From a bacterium (GTDB lineage Bacteria; UBA8248): a stretch of DNA of 64,000 nt. The notes under the pieces were generated by a model. The model made no database searches and was not told the origin of the DNA. It saw nothing but the letters and a program-made list of their open reading frames with translations. Shown piece by piece: positions 8,223 to 17,618 of this stretch. The stretch lies in contig JAJDYR010000037.1 of the NCBI GenBank assembly GCA_022825065.1, forward strand, positions 319,805-383,804, read 5' to 3'. The position numbers were made by a program, and so were the translations under genes. Position 1 is the first letter of the stretch. Every line of letters begins with the position of its first letter.

Positions 8223-8267
8223 TTATGATAGTATCTGACTGAAAGTCCGCTGGAGAGGTTGCATGTA

Positions 8268-10007
8268 ATGTTGAAATTCTACGGCAAGATGATTTTCCCC
8301 CTGATCCTGATCCTGGCGGGATGCGCGCCCCTGGAGCCCGAGGTGAAGCCCGCCGCGCCTGCGCCCGCCCTCAAGCTGCGCCCGCTTTCAGGCAAAATTA
8401 AGGAAACGTCAAAGTCCTATTTCCACTTCATCGCCGGGTACCGCGAAGAGATGGCCGGAAACCTCAAAGAAGCGGAATCGTCTTATTCTCAAGCGGTCAG
8501 GAACAACCCGGATTCCTCTTTTTTGTCGACGCGCCTCGCGTCGCTGCTCGTCCGCCGGGGGAAGCTGGACGAGGCCGAAAAATTCGCCCTCAAGGCGACG
8601 ACGCAGAATGAGAAGAACCTAGAGGCCCACTTCGTGCTGGGGGGCATATATGCTTCGCGCACGAAGCTGGAGAAGGCCGTCGCCACCTATACCGAGTTGC
8701 TGAAAATGAGCCCCGATCACCAGGAAACCCGCCTGCTCCTGGGCAGCGTCTACCTGGATCTGGGCAAGTTTGCCGAAGCCGCCGGGACGCTGGAGGTCCT
8801 GGTCAAGTCGGGGAGGAGGCCCGTGCTCGGCAGGTACCATCTGGCGCAGGCCTATGCGGGCTTGAAAAAATACGCCGAGGCGGAGAGGGAAATATTCAAA
8901 CTCCTCGAGGGACAGCCTGGATTCACGCGGGGAATGCTTCTTCTCGCCAGAATCTATGAAGTTCAGGAAAAATTCGACGAGGCGGAAGCGACCTACAAGA
9001 AAGCGCAAAAAATCGAACCCGACAACCGGCTCATTCGCTCTCGCCTGGGGCAGCTCTATATCCGGAAGAAGAACATGAAGCAGGCTCTGGAGGAGTTCAA
9101 GGTGCTCGGCTCGAAGGAGCCCGATAACGTGAATGTGCACCGAACCCTCGGCTTTTTGAACTTTGATCAAAGGGAGTACCAGGAGGCGCTTCAGGAATTT
9201 CGATTCGTCCTGGCGAGGACTCCGAAAGACGAAATGGTCCGCAAGTATGTTGCGAGGATTTATGAAGAACTGAAGCAATATGAGCGCGCCGAGGAGGAGC
9301 TTCTCGAATTATTGGCGCTGGTGCCCAAGTCGCTGGACGGACACGTCCAGCTCGCCTGGCTGTACATCGACCAGAAAAAATGGAAGAAGGCGAGCGAGAT
9401 TTTGGAGAAAGCCGTAAAACACCATCCCGAGGAGGGGCGGGTGCATTATACGCACGGTTTGCTCCTGTCCAGACAAAAGAAATTCACCGAGGCTCTGCCC
9501 TATGTTCAAAGAGCGGTGAAGCTGGAGCCCGAACGAGAGGGTTATTTGTATTCTCTCGCCTCGGTGTCTTATGAATTGAAGCGCTGGGACGACGTGGAAA
9601 CGGTGGCGCGAAAGATCATTCAAAAGAACCCGAAGCATGCCAACGCCCTGAACCTGCTGGGCTATATGTTCTCCGAGTTGGACAAAAACCTCGATGAGGC
9701 GGAAAAACTTCTGGATCGCGCCTTGGCGATTGAGCCGGAGAACGCCGCTTTTCTAGACAGCATCGGGTGGGTTTATTATCGCCAGGGCCGCTTCAAGGAA
9801 GCGCTCGTGAAGGTTCGGCACGCGGCGACGAAGATGCCGAAAGACGCCGTGATCCTTGATCACCTGGGAGATATATACCTCGCCCTGCATGATGTGGAAA
9901 AAGCGCTCCTCCACTGGAAACGCGCTTCCGAGGCGGATCCGGAAAACGAGAAATTGAAGAAAAAGATTCAAACGCATCTCTCCAGACACAAAAAACCCCT
10001 CATGTAG
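8268..10007 (+). CDS. TPR-repeat lipoprotein
   Basis: A 579-residue exported protein. The N-terminus is a lipoprotein signal peptide (MLKFYGKMIFPLILILAGC) with lipobox LAGC, so the mature chain begins at Cys19 and is membrane-anchored. From about residue 50 to the end it is a continuous array of about a dozen or more tetratricopeptide repeats, recognisable by A-x2-Y and P-D or P-E caps (for example GNLKEAESSYSQAVRNNPDS and FDEAEATYKKAQKIEPDN). ATG 8268 fits GGAGAGG at 8252-8258. TPR lipoproteins at this position next to lolB-ispE are common in Deltaproteobacteria-like genomes; a scaffold role in the envelope is likely but the partner is unknown. Confidence 0.85.
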   Translation: MLKFYGKMIFPLILILAGCAPLEPEVKPAAPAPALKLRPLSGKIKETSKSYFHFIAGYREEMAGNLKEAESSYSQAVRNNPDSSFLSTRLASLLVRRGKLDEAEKFALKATTQNEKNLEAHFVLGGIYASRTKLEKAVATYTELLKMSPDHQETRLLLGSVYLDLGKFAEAAGTLEVLVKSGRRPVLGRYHLAQAYAGLKKYAEAEREIFKLLEGQPGFTRGMLLLARIYEVQEKFDEAEATYKKAQKIEPDNRLIRSRLGQLYIRKKNMKQALEEFKVLGSKEPDNVNVHRTLGFLNFDQREYQEALQEFRFVLARTPKDEMVRKYVARIYEELKQYERAEEELLELLALVPKSLDGHVQLAWLYIDQKKWKKASEILEKAVKHHPEEGRVHYTHGLLLSRQKKFTEALPYVQRAVKLEPEREGYLYSLASVSYELKRWDDVETVARKIIQKNPKHANALNLLGYMFSELDKNLDEAEKLLDRALAIEPENAAFLDSIGWVYYRQGRFKEALVKVRHAATKMPKDAVILDHLGDIYLALHDVEKALLHWKRASEADPENEKLKKKIQTHLSRHKKPLM

Positions 10008-10092
10008 GGATATCCGTTCTTTGAGCACTTGGCTGCGCCCGTTGGCTCTCGCCCGGAATTTCCAGACTTCTCTCACCGGGGACTTTTGATTT

Positions 10093-10932
10093 TTGCGAGC
10101 TTTGCGTCTTTGTCTGACATTTTTGTGTTGCGCCCTGGCCGGTTGCGCGCTCTTTCAGACCCGGCAAGCCGGGGAGGTCCCGCCCCGCGACGCGTCGCCG
10201 GCGGAAATTATCGCCGAACTCAAAGCGAGGCTGTCTCCCCGCGAATACCGGGGCGCCGTATCCATGCAGTTGCGGTTTCACGGCAACCGGGCGGGAGCGG
10301 GAGCCACGAACCCCCTGGTTCCCCAGGGTTCGTTTTCCGGCCATGCGGCGCTCGTGCTGCGCGAACCCGACTCGCTGCGAATCGAACCCCTTTCCCCGTT
10401 CGGGACGCCCCTGGTCGTCGTCGTCGCGCAAGGCGCCTCGTTCCGCGCCTATTCTCCCTCTCGAAACACGGTATACATGGGCAGGACGAACAGGCGGGGA
10501 ATCGAGCGGATTTTGGGAATTCCGCTGAACAGCGAAATCGTCATCAAGCTGTTGCTGGGAGATTGGGCCGCTGCGCTGGGGGGTGAGGAAAATCTCGATC
10601 TGAAGAAATCGGGCTCCGTCTACCTGCTGGAGACGAGGGGGGAATCCGGAGGAGTGGTCTCGGGTTTCGCCGAATTGGAGCCGCGCGGTTTGCATCCGGT
10701 GAAAATGGGCATCCGCACGCAGCGGGGGACGATCGCGGTTCGCTACGGCGGCTTTACCAAAACCGGGGAAGTGTGGCGGCCGTCGCAGGTGGAGATTCTG
10801 GGGCCTGGCGGGAAGAACCGGCTCCACATCGCCTATCCCGCAGATGAGGGCGCGGGGAAGGCGGCGCTTCCGGACGAATTGTTCCGCCTGGAGCCGCCCC
10901 GGGGCGCCAGAACGCTGTGGCTGGGAGGATAA
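10093..10932 (+). CDS. LolB-like / DUF4292-type outer-membrane lipoprotein
   Basis: A 279-residue predicted lipoprotein with a short signal ending in lipobox ALAGC (Cys18). The middle (about 60-200) has a LolB/LolA-like half-barrel pattern: FSGHAALVLREPDSLRIEPLSP, then a stretch about using gaps at GIPLNSEIVIKLLLGDW. LolB receives lipoproteins from LolA and inserts them in the outer membrane. Sequence similarity is loose; the strongest support is synteny, since lolB directly before ispE and prs is a classic order. TTG 10093 is the probable start (GGGGA upstream); TTG 10102 is an alternative. The next gene begins 8 bases after its stop. Confidence 0.68.
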   Translation: MRALRLCLTFLCCALAGCALFQTRQAGEVPPRDASPAEIIAELKARLSPREYRGAVSMQLRFHGNRAGAGATNPLVPQGSFSGHAALVLREPDSLRIEPLSPFGTPLVVVVAQGASFRAYSPSRNTVYMGRTNRRGIERILGIPLNSEIVIKLLLGDWAAALGGEENLDLKKSGSVYLLETRGESGGVVSGFAELEPRGLHPVKMGIRTQRGTIAVRYGGFTKTGEVWRPSQVEILGPGGKNRLHIAYPADEGAGKAALPDELFRLEPPRGARTLWLGG

Positions 10933-10940
10933 GCCGTCTC

Positions 10941-11828
10941 ATGAGCGGTAAAGACGTTTCCGGGCACGTGGTCTTGAAGACGCCTGCGAAGCTCAACCTG
11001 TGTCTGAGGATTCTGGGTCTGCGAGCCGACGGCTATCACGAACTCATCACGTGGATGCAGCAGATATCGCTGTACGATGAGGTTCGGATCGAGCCGGGCG
11101 GCAAGAGGATTCTCGTTTATGCGGATCGGGATGATGTTCCCGGCGGCAGAGAGAACATCGTGCATCGCGCGGCGAGGGCCTTGAGAGAAGCATCGGGGCG
11201 CAAAGGACTCGGCGCGCGCATCTATCTGAAAAAGAACATTCCCGCGGGTGGGGGTCTGGGCGGGGGGAGCGGCAACGCGGCGGGAGCGCTCTGGGCGCTG
11301 AACCGGGTCTGGAGCCTCGGGATGCGTAAGGCGGAGCTTTGCGACGTGGCCGCGCGGGTCGGTTCGGACGTTCCGTTCTTTCTTCGTGGGCCGGCGGCGG
11401 TGTGCCGGGGGCGGGGCGAGCGAGTCGAGGCGAAAGAAGCCCTGAAGAGCGGCTGGTTTCTATTGGTCAAGCCGCCCGTGGCTTTATCCACGCAGGAAGT
11501 CTATGGCTGGTCTCGTCAAAAACTGGGCCGGGAAGGACAAGATTACGAGGGGAAAAACGGTCCGGCGCGTCTCGGGCGGTATGAATATGGCAATGATTTG
11601 GAGGAAATCGTTTTTCCAAGGTTTCCGGAACTCGAGAGCCTGTGCGGCATGCTCGTTCGACATGGCGCCGCAAGGGCGATGATGAGCGGCAGCGGTTCGA
11701 CGGTTTTCGGTATCTTTCGCCGAAAAGGGGAGGCCGAGCGGGCGGCAATCCGCATCAGGAAAAGCGAAAAGGGAAAAAAATGCGAATGTTTTCTCGCGGC
11801 TCCACTTCAGGAGATGTGTTTTCAATAA
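10941..11828 (+). CDS. ispE: 4-diphosphocytidyl-2-C-methyl-D-erythritol kinase
   Basis: A GHMP-superfamily kinase of 295 residues in the MEP isoprenoid pathway. The N-terminal PAKLNLCLRILGLRADGYHE, the ATP loop PAGGGLGGGSGNAAGALWALN and the C-terminal SGSGSTVFGIF motif are all intact. ATG 10941 gives the family N-terminus shortly before SGHVVLKTPAKLNL; a longer frame from 10917 is possible but less likely. It follows the LolB-like gene closely and is separated from prs by 144 bases in which I find no tRNA, although a tRNA is often found there in other genomes. Confidence 0.95.
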   Translation: MSGKDVSGHVVLKTPAKLNLCLRILGLRADGYHELITWMQQISLYDEVRIEPGGKRILVYADRDDVPGGRENIVHRAARALREASGRKGLGARIYLKKNIPAGGGLGGGSGNAAGALWALNRVWSLGMRKAELCDVAARVGSDVPFFLRGPAAVCRGRGERVEAKEALKSGWFLLVKPPVALSTQEVYGWSRQKLGREGQDYEGKNGPARLGRYEYGNDLEEIVFPRFPELESLCGMLVRHGAARAMMSGSGSTVFGIFRRKGEAERAAIRIRKSEKGKKCECFLAAPLQEMCFQ

Positions 11829-11972
11829 AAAAAATCGAAAAATGAGGCAAAAGTTCTAAAAAAATGGGAAATGGAGGGAATTTCGCCTCTCGCCACTTGC
11901 CTCCGCCTGGAAAATCAAGTATCAAAAATCGCCCTTTGTGATTGAATGAACAATACCTTGTGAGCAGGAACG

Positions 11973-12917
11973 GTGAACGGACATCAGCTAAAGGTTTTTG
12001 GCGGGCGCTCGAATCCGGCTCTGAACCAGAGTATTTTTGATTCGTTGTACATCCGGCCCGGCTCGGTTGAAATCATCGATTTCAGCGACGGAGAAACGTT
12101 TGTCCGAATAAACGAGAACATCCGGGGCGCGGACGTATTCGCCGTGCAGAGCCTGTGCACCCCCGGCAATGCGAATCTGATGGAAATGCTCATCATGCTC
12201 GATGCGTTCCGGCGCTCATCCGCCGAGCGCATCACAGCGGTGATTCCCTATTTCGCATACGCCCGTCAGGACCGGAAGGTGCAGCCCAGGGTGCCGATCA
12301 CCGCGAAACTCGTCGCCAACCTGCTGGCCGCCTCGGGTGCGGACAGGGTCATCGCCATGGATTTGCATGCGGGCCAGATACAGGGGTTTTTCGATATCCC
12401 CGTGGACCATCTGTACTCGGCGCCCATCATGATAGAGTATTTCAAGAAGAAGGAATTGAAGGATTTGGTGGTCGTATCGCCCGACGCCGGAGGCGTGGAG
12501 AGAGCCCGGGACTACGCGCGAAGGCTGAACGCGGGCCTGGGCATCATCGACAAGCGGCGCGAGCGGGCGAACCACTCGGAAGTGATGAACATCATCGGCG
12601 ACGTGAAGGGATGCGACGTTCTGGTCGTGGATGATCTTTGCGATACGGCGGGCACTATAAGCCAGGGCGCCGATGCGCTCATGGCGGCCGGCGCGCGCCA
12701 GGTATACGCATGCTGCACGCACGCGGTGTTGTCGGGTCCGGCGGTGGAAAGAATCGAGAAATCGGGCATCGTCGAATTCGTCGTGAGTGATTCGATACCG
12801 CTTTCGGATAAAGCGAAAGGCTGCTCTCGCATTCAGGTCCTGGAGGTGGGGAGGCTTCTGGCAGAGGCGATCCGGCGGATTCACGAGAATGCTTCCGTGA
12901 GCAGCTTGTTCGAATAA
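11973..12917 (+). CDS. prs: Ribose-phosphate pyrophosphokinase
   Basis: This 314-residue enzyme makes PRPP from ribose-5-phosphate and ATP for nucleotide, histidine and tryptophan synthesis. Family landmarks are seen in order: FSDGETFVRINENIRG (about 29-44), the ATP-binding PYFAYARQDRK near 91-101, the ribose-phosphate site VVSPDAGGVERAR near 165, and the PRPP loop VLVVDDLCDTAGTI near 212-225. Length is standard. The start is GTG 11973, preceded by AGCAGGA at a rather short spacing. It leads the prs-rplY-pth group. Confidence 0.97.
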   Translation: MNGHQLKVFGGRSNPALNQSIFDSLYIRPGSVEIIDFSDGETFVRINENIRGADVFAVQSLCTPGNANLMEMLIMLDAFRRSSAERITAVIPYFAYARQDRKVQPRVPITAKLVANLLAASGADRVIAMDLHAGQIQGFFDIPVDHLYSAPIMIEYFKKKELKDLVVVSPDAGGVERARDYARRLNAGLGIIDKRRERANHSEVMNIIGDVKGCDVLVVDDLCDTAGTISQGADALMAAGARQVYACCTHAVLSGPAVERIEKSGIVEFVVSDSIPLSDKAKGCSRIQVLEVGRLLAEAIRRIHENASVSSLFE

Positions 12918-12950
12918 CTATTCTGGTCGACGGCATATCTGGAGCGAAAA

Positions 12951-13628
12951 ATGGAAAATTTGTCACTCTCGGTGGACAAGAGAGCACTGACGGGAAAAAG
13001 CGGCGCCCGTGCGGTGAGAAGAGCCGGCAGCATACCGGGCGTCGTGTACGGGATAAAAGATTCTACGCCTTTGGCCATTCCGCCACAGGAACTGGAGGCC
13101 CTGCTCGGCACGAGGGCCGGCGCCAACGTCGTATTCCAGCTCAACGTGGAGGGTGAAGCCGCCTCGGAGCGTCCGGTTATCGTAAAGGAGCTTCAGCGCG
13201 ACCCGATGAGGGGCGACATCATCCATGCGGATTTTCTGGAAATCCGGATGGACGAGAAGATCGAAATCGCCGTCCCCCTCTCCTTGGCGGGTGAATCGCC
13301 CGGGGAGAAAATGGGCGGAACGATTTCTCAACTGCTGCGCGAACTGGAGATATCCTGTCTGCCGAACGCCATCCCGGAACAAATCGAGGTCGATATTTCG
13401 GAGGTGGAAATCGGCGACGTTCTCCACGTGCGCGATCTGCAAATTCCCGCAGGCGTTGAGCTGGTGGCCGACCCCGATGATCCCGTCATGACGGTAATCG
13501 TTCCTGTGGAAGAGGAAGAAGAAGTGGAAGAAGATGAATTGCTTGTCGGCGAAGCCGAAGGAGAAGAAGGGGCGGAGGCCGAGGCTTCAGACGATGAAGG
13601 GGACAAGCCGGCTGATTCTTCCGACTGA
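12951..13628 (+). CDS. rplY: Ribosomal protein L25 (long CTC/TL5 form)
   Basis: A 225-residue 5S rRNA-binding protein of the large subunit. The L25 domain is at about 1-92 (SGARAVRRAGSIPGVVYG) and is followed by the CTC/TL5 C-terminal beta domain (about 95-185, VPLSLAGESPG, ISCLPNAIPEQIEVDIS). The last 40 residues are almost wholly Glu, Ala and Asp. Its position between prs and pth is the common order in many bacteria. The acidic tail is unusual in strength but similar tails exist in other long-form L25 proteins. Confidence 0.96.
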   Translation: MENLSLSVDKRALTGKSGARAVRRAGSIPGVVYGIKDSTPLAIPPQELEALLGTRAGANVVFQLNVEGEAASERPVIVKELQRDPMRGDIIHADFLEIRMDEKIEIAVPLSLAGESPGEKMGGTISQLLRELEISCLPNAIPEQIEVDISEVEIGDVLHVRDLQIPAGVELVADPDDPVMTVIVPVEEEEEVEEDELLVGEAEGEEGAEAEASDDEGDKPADSSD

Positions 13629-13673
13629 TGGTTCTTCTTGCAGGGAGCCGGTGAAAATGAAACCGGGATTCGA

Positions 13674-14219
13674 ATGGCTGCTGCTGTTTTGATCGTCGGT
13701 CTCGGCAATCCCGGGATAGAGTATGCGTTGACGAGGCACAACCTGGGGTTCTGGGCGGTGGATAGAATGGCCCGCGCCCATCGCGTATCGATGAATGATA
13801 CGAGATACCATTCCGTCCTGGGAAGCGGGTCGCTCAGGGGCTGGAAATTCATGCTCGCAAAGCCGCAGACGTATATGAATTTGAGCGGCAAGGCGGTGCG
13901 GGCGCTCCTGCTTGGGGAAGGGCTGGCGCCTGAGCAGCTGCTTGTGATGCACGACGACATGGATATCGAACTCGGTCGTGTGAAGTACAAAAAATCGGGT
14001 GGAGACGCGGGCCATCACGGCATCGGCAGCATTATCCACTCATTGGGAACGGACGTGTTTTCTCGTCTGCGCATCGGAGTGGGCAGACCGCCGGGTGGAG
14101 TGAACGGCGCGGATTGGTTGTTGGATTCTTTTCTCGATCATGAATTGGAAGCGGTGGAACCTGCTGTTGATGAGGCGGTGAGGCGGGCGTTTGATTTTGT
14201 TGTCGGCGCCGGTTCCTGA
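13674..14219 (+). CDS. pth: Peptidyl-tRNA hydrolase
   Basis: A 181-residue enzyme that releases stalled peptides from tRNA. Core motifs: VGLGNPGIEYALTRHNLGF with the catalytic His in RHN, KPQTYMNLSG, and the HDDMDIELG loop with the catalytic Asp. The usual GGHNG loop reads GGDAGHHGIGSII, so the Asn that helps bind substrate in the E. coli enzyme (Asn114) is His here. ATG 13674 gives the canonical M-x4-LIVGLGNPG start; a TTG at 13638 would add 12 residues with no family support. It begins 45 bases after rplY. Confidence 0.95.
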   Translation: MAAAVLIVGLGNPGIEYALTRHNLGFWAVDRMARAHRVSMNDTRYHSVLGSGSLRGWKFMLAKPQTYMNLSGKAVRALLLGEGLAPEQLLVMHDDMDIELGRVKYKKSGGDAGHHGIGSIIHSLGTDVFSRLRIGVGRPPGGVNGADWLLDSFLDHELEAVEPAVDEAVRRAFDFVVGAGS

Positions 14220-14301
14220 ATTCGTCTTGTTCTCTGCAAATCTGAAAGTCCATCTTAATACCTCTCGCTAAACAGCCCGTGAGGAGGAGGAAAGGAAGAT
14301 A

Positions 14302-16299
14302 ATGGTTGCTTTCTCAAACATGGCCGCAGTCTTCGGGATTGCGGGATTGGTTCTGGCGGCGGCGATTTACAGTTGGATTTCCAAACAATCCGACGGCAAC
14401 GAACTGATGCGGAAACTCGCAGGCCAGATTCATGAAGGCGCAATGGTGTTCCTGAAAAGGGAATACAAGATTCTCGCGATTTTCGTCGTGGTCGTCTTCG
14501 TGCTTCTGAGCGTCGCCATATCCGCAAAAACGGGTATCGCCTTCATCGTCGGCGCCATCTGCTCGGTCCTCGCCGGATTTTTCGGCATGAACTCGGCCAC
14601 GAAGGCGAACGTGAGAACGGCGGCGGCGGCGAATTCGGGCGGTGGCCAGGCGGGCGCGCTTTCCATGGCGTTCTTCGGCGGAACCGTCATGGGTCTTTCC
14701 GTCGCGAGCCTGGGGCTTTTGGGCGTGGGCGTGTTGTTCTGGTATTTCGACGTGCTCGGCAATGCGGCGAACGTGACCATCATCAGCGGTTTCTCGATGG
14801 GGGCGAGCTCCATCGCGCTGTTCGCGCGTGTGGGCGGTGGCATTTTCACGAAAACGGCGGACGTGGGCGCGGACCTCGTCGGCAAGGTGGAGGCGAACAT
14901 TCCCGAGGACGACCCGAGGAATCCCGCCGTCATCGCCGACAACGTGGGCGATTGCGTGGGCGACGTCGCCGGCATGGGCGCCGACCTGTTCGAATCCTAC
15001 GTCGGCGCCATCATCTCGACGATATTCATCGGCTCGACCATCGGCGTTTCCCTGGGCGCGAACAGCGCGGCGGCGATGGCGCTGCCCCTGCTGCTCGCCA
15101 TGATGGGTCTCATCGCCTCCTCGGCAGGCATCGCCTCCATGAAGGTGCTGGCCTCGAAGAACCCGGCCGTCGCCCTCAGGAGCGCCACCGGAATCGCGAC
15201 GGTCATATTCATCATCCTGGCTTTTTTCGTCACCAGCACGCTGGGCCTGAATAACGGCGTGTTCGGCTCGGTTCTCTTCGGCGCGGCCGGCGGTGTCCTC
15301 ATCGGTTGGCTTACCGAGTATTACACCGGAACGGGCGGAAAGCCCGTCGGCGAAATCGTCGCCGCATCCGAGACCGGCGTGGCGACGAACATCATCGGCG
15401 GCTTCGCCGTGGGCCTGGAGAGCGTGTGCGCTCCCCTGCTCGTATTGGCGGTGATTACCCTGGTTTCGAACGGCTGGGCGGGACTCTACGGCATTTCCAT
15501 CGCCGCAGTCGGAATGCTGGCGACCATCGGCATCACGATGTCCGTCGATGCGTATGGCCCGATTGCCGATAACGCGGGCGGGATCACGGAGATGAGCGAG
15601 CTGGGGCCCGAGACGCGGAAGATCACCGACGGCCTCGACGCGCTGGGCAACACCACGGCGGCCATCGGCAAGGGATTCGCCATCGGCTCCGCCGCCCTGA
15701 CGGCGCTGGCCTTTTACGCCGCGTACACGAAAGCGGCCGACCTGCAGCAGATCAACCTCACCGAAGCGAAGGTGGTGGCCGGCATGTTCATCGGCGGGGC
15801 GATTCCGTTCCTCATCGGAGCGCTCACCATGAAATCCGTCGGCAAGGCCGCCTTCATCATGATCCAGGAGATCAGGCGTCAGTTCCGCGAGATTCCCGGC
15901 ATCATGGAGGGAACGGCGGACCCCGACAGCGCGCGCTGCGTCGACATCAGCACCCAGGCCGCTCTCAAGGAGATGGTCCTCCCCGGCGTTGTGGCCGTGG
16001 TCGCGCCCATCGTGGTGGGGTATCTGATGGGCAAGGAAGCGCTTGGCGGCATGCTGGCCGGCGCGCTGCTCTCGGGCGTTCTCGTCGCCTTGCTGATGGC
16101 GAACGCGGGCGGCGCCTGGGATAACGCGAAAAAAGAGATAGAAGACGGCAAGCTCGGCGGCAAGGGCTCCGAGGCCCACAAGGCGGCGGTCGTGGGCGAT
16201 ACGGTGGGAGACCCGATGAAGGACACCTCGGGCCCGTCGATGAACATCCTGATCAAGTTGATGTCCATCGTCTCCCTCGTGTTGGCGCCGCTGTTCTAG
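14302..16299 (+). CDS. hppA: Membrane-bound ion-pumping pyrophosphatase, K+-dependent type
   Basis: A 665-residue protein of about 16 transmembrane helices that couples pyrophosphate hydrolysis to H+ or Na+ export. The substrate-binding loops are intact: [11 protein letters not shown] near 188, [27 protein letters not shown] near 206-232, and [15 protein letters not shown] near the C-terminus. [18 protein letters not shown] has Ala (not Lys) after GNTTA, the hallmark of K+-dependent members. I cannot decide proton versus sodium specificity by eye. It is preceded by GAGGAGGAAAGGAAG and is probably monocistronic. Confidence 0.95.
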   Translation: MVAFSNMAAVFGIAGLVLAAAIYSWISKQSDGNELMRKLAGQIHEGAMVFLKREYKILAIFVVVVFVLLSVAISAKTGIAFIVGAICSVLAGFFGMNSATKANVRTAAAANSGGGQAGALSMAFFGGTVMGLSVASLGLLGVGVLFWYFDVLGNAANVTIISGFSMGASSIALFARVGGGIFTKTADVGADLVGKVEANIPEDDPRNPAVIADNVGDCVGDVAGMGADLFESYVGAIISTIFIGSTIGVSLGANSAAAMALPLLLAMMGLIASSAGIASMKVLASKNPAVALRSATGIATVIFIILAFFVTSTLGLNNGVFGSVLFGAAGGVLIGWLTEYYTGTGGKPVGEIVAASETGVATNIIGGFAVGLESVCAPLLVLAVITLVSNGWAGLYGISIAAVGMLATIGITMSVDAYGPIADNAGGITEMSELGPETRKITDGLDALGNTTAAIGKGFAIGSAALTALAFYAAYTKAADLQQINLTEAKVVAGMFIGGAIPFLIGALTMKSVGKAAFIMIQEIRRQFREIPGIMEGTADPDSARCVDISTQAALKEMVLPGVVAVVAPIVVGYLMGKEALGGMLAGALLSGVLVALLMANAGGAWDNAKKEIEDGKLGGKGSEAHKAAVVGDTVGDPMKDTSGPSMNILIKLMSIVSLVLAPLF

Positions 16300-16381
16300 G
16301 GAAAGCGGGCGTCTGAACCACAGCAGAATTTTCGCGGCGTCTTTTTGAGGCGCTATGGCCCGCCGGGGGCAAGTGTGCTAA

Positions 16382-16421
16382 CCTTCGGCCATTATTGGCT
16401 CCTCGCTCCGGCCGACGAAGG
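16382..16421 (+). promoter_or_regulatory. Leader hairpin upstream of rpsF, possible S6:S18 binding site
   Basis: CCTTCGGCC (16382-16390) can pair with GGCCGACGAAGG (16410-16421), leaving a three-base bulge in the right arm, about 30 bases before the rpsF start. Known autoregulation in this operon acts through an S6:S18-binding structure in the rpsF leader. The fold here is suggestive only; an alternative hairpin CGGCC/GGCCG overlaps it. Confidence 0.35.
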
Positions 16422-16452
16422 CCGGGGCCGCTCAGTCCGGGAGGAGGACGAG

Positions 16453-16857
16453 ATGAGACAGTACGAAACGATGGTTTTGCTGTCCCCCGAACTCACCGAT
16501 GAAGCCGTGGACGAGAAGATCGCCGGTTTCGAGAAAAAGGTGACCGAGGGGGGCGGAGAAGTTCTGAACGTGGATCGATGGGGCAAGAAGCGCCTCGCCT
16601 ATCCCATCAACCGCCAGCGTCACGGCATCTATTTCATCGTCACATATCATTCGGAACCGGAAGTCGTGGCGGACATCGAGCGCGATATGCGCATCGATGA
16701 AGAGACGTGGCGCTACATGACGGTGCGGATGGATGAAGCCCTCCTGAGAAAGCTCGAGAAAAACGCAAAAAGCGCTGCCGCCAGGGAAAGAGAGGGGGAT
16801 TCAGAGGGTGGTGATTCTCCACGCCGGCCCGCGACCGCCTCTTCGAGCGATTCGTAA
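16453..16857 (+). CDS. rpsF: Ribosomal protein S6
   Basis: A 134-residue small-subunit protein. The fold is evident from MRQYETMVLLSPELTDEAV, VDRWGKKRLAYPI and GIYFIVTYHSEPE, with RMDE closing the core near residue 97. The Ser/Glu/Gly-rich C-terminus (about 105-134) is longer than in E. coli. ATG 16453 follows GAGGAGG at 16441-16447. First gene of rpsF-ssb-rpsR-rplI; S6 and S18 form a heterodimer on the 30S platform. Confidence 0.96.
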   Translation: MRQYETMVLLSPELTDEAVDEKIAGFEKKVTEGGGEVLNVDRWGKKRLAYPINRQRHGIYFIVTYHSEPEVVADIERDMRIDEETWRYMTVRMDEALLRKLEKNAKSAAAREREGDSEGGDSPRRPATASSSDS

Positions 16858-16874
16858 ATCGTGGGGGTATCGTT

Positions 16875-17297
16875 ATGGCTCAGATGAATTCCGTTTATCT
16901 TCGAGGCAACATGACGCGCGATCCGGAAAAACGGTTCCTGCCTTCAGGCAATTCCGTGGTTTCTTTCGGGTTCGCGGTCAACCGGCGGTATCGCAGCGGG
17001 GAGGAGTGGAAAGAAGACACGTGCTTCGTGGACGTCGTGGTCTACGGACGCCAGGGCGACTGGGTGATGGAGCAGACGGGCAAGGGCAGCCCGCTCGTGG
17101 TGGAAGGGCGCTTGAGCTTCCGCTCCTGGGAAGCGCAGGACGGCTCGAGGCGCAGCAAGCACGAGGTGGTGGCGCAAAACGTCCATTTCCTGACCACCCG
17201 GGGCGAGACGACGGGAGGCGGCGGGTCGAGGAGCACGGAATCCTACGCGCCGCCGCCGCAGGACTCGCCCATGACGGATGACGACATCCCGTTTTGA
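16875..17297 (+). CDS. ssb: Single-stranded DNA-binding protein
   Basis: A 140-residue protein with an OB fold at about 1-105 (NSVYLRGNMTRDPEKR, VSFGFAVNRRY, DTCFVDVVVYGRQGD, GSPLVVEGRLSFRSW) and a flexible linker ending in the acidic tip DDDIPF, which recruits partner proteins. It lies between rpsF and rpsR, a common position for ssb or its relative priB. Length is slightly shorter than E. coli SSB because the linker is short. Confidence 0.96.
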   Translation: MAQMNSVYLRGNMTRDPEKRFLPSGNSVVSFGFAVNRRYRSGEEWKEDTCFVDVVVYGRQGDWVMEQTGKGSPLVVEGRLSFRSWEAQDGSRRSKHEVVAQNVHFLTTRGETTGGGGSRSTESYAPPPQDSPMTDDDIPF

Positions 17298-17332
17298 CAT
17301 CGAAAATTGTTGATCAGCTTTAGGAGACAGAT

Positions 17333-17602
17333 ATGGCGCTTGTTCCCCGTGGATTCGGCGATAAGAAGAGAAAGAGAAAAAAGCGTTTTCAGCGAAAGAA
17401 GATATGCCGCTTCTCGGCGGATGGCGTGGCGTATATCGACTACAAGGACGTGAAAACGCTTCGGAACATGGTGAGTGAGCGGGGCAAAATCATTCCCCGC
17501 CGCGTGACCGGCACCTCCGCGCGCTTTCAGCGGCAGTTGACGACGGCGATTAAGCGCGCCCGCTACATGGCGTTGATGCCCTATACCGTAGACCATTCAT
17601 AG
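17333..17602 (+). CDS. rpsR: Ribosomal protein S18
   Basis: An 89-residue basic protein. [38 protein letters not shown] is diagnostic, and the C-terminus [16 protein letters not shown] is typical. The N-terminal lysine/arginine tail ([13 protein letters not shown]) binds rRNA. A good ribosome binding site (TAGGAGAC) precedes ATG 17333. Confidence 0.97.
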   Translation: MALVPRGFGDKKRKRKKRFQRKKICRFSADGVAYIDYKDVKTLRNMVSERGKIIPRRVTGTSARFQRQLTTAIKRARYMALMPYTVDHS

Positions 17603-17618
17603 TCGGAGATTCTGAACG

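Noticed and set aside
11829-11972. Possible tRNA between ispE and prs
   Set aside because: A tRNA is common there in other genomes, but no cloverleaf, CCA end or T-loop GTTCRA pattern is present.
14314-16179. A 621-codon open frame on the minus strand across the pyrophosphatase gene
   Set aside because: It is an antisense shadow of hppA in GC-rich DNA: strongly biased to His, Asp, Arg and Gly, with no family resemblance, while the plus strand encodes a complete pyrophosphatase.
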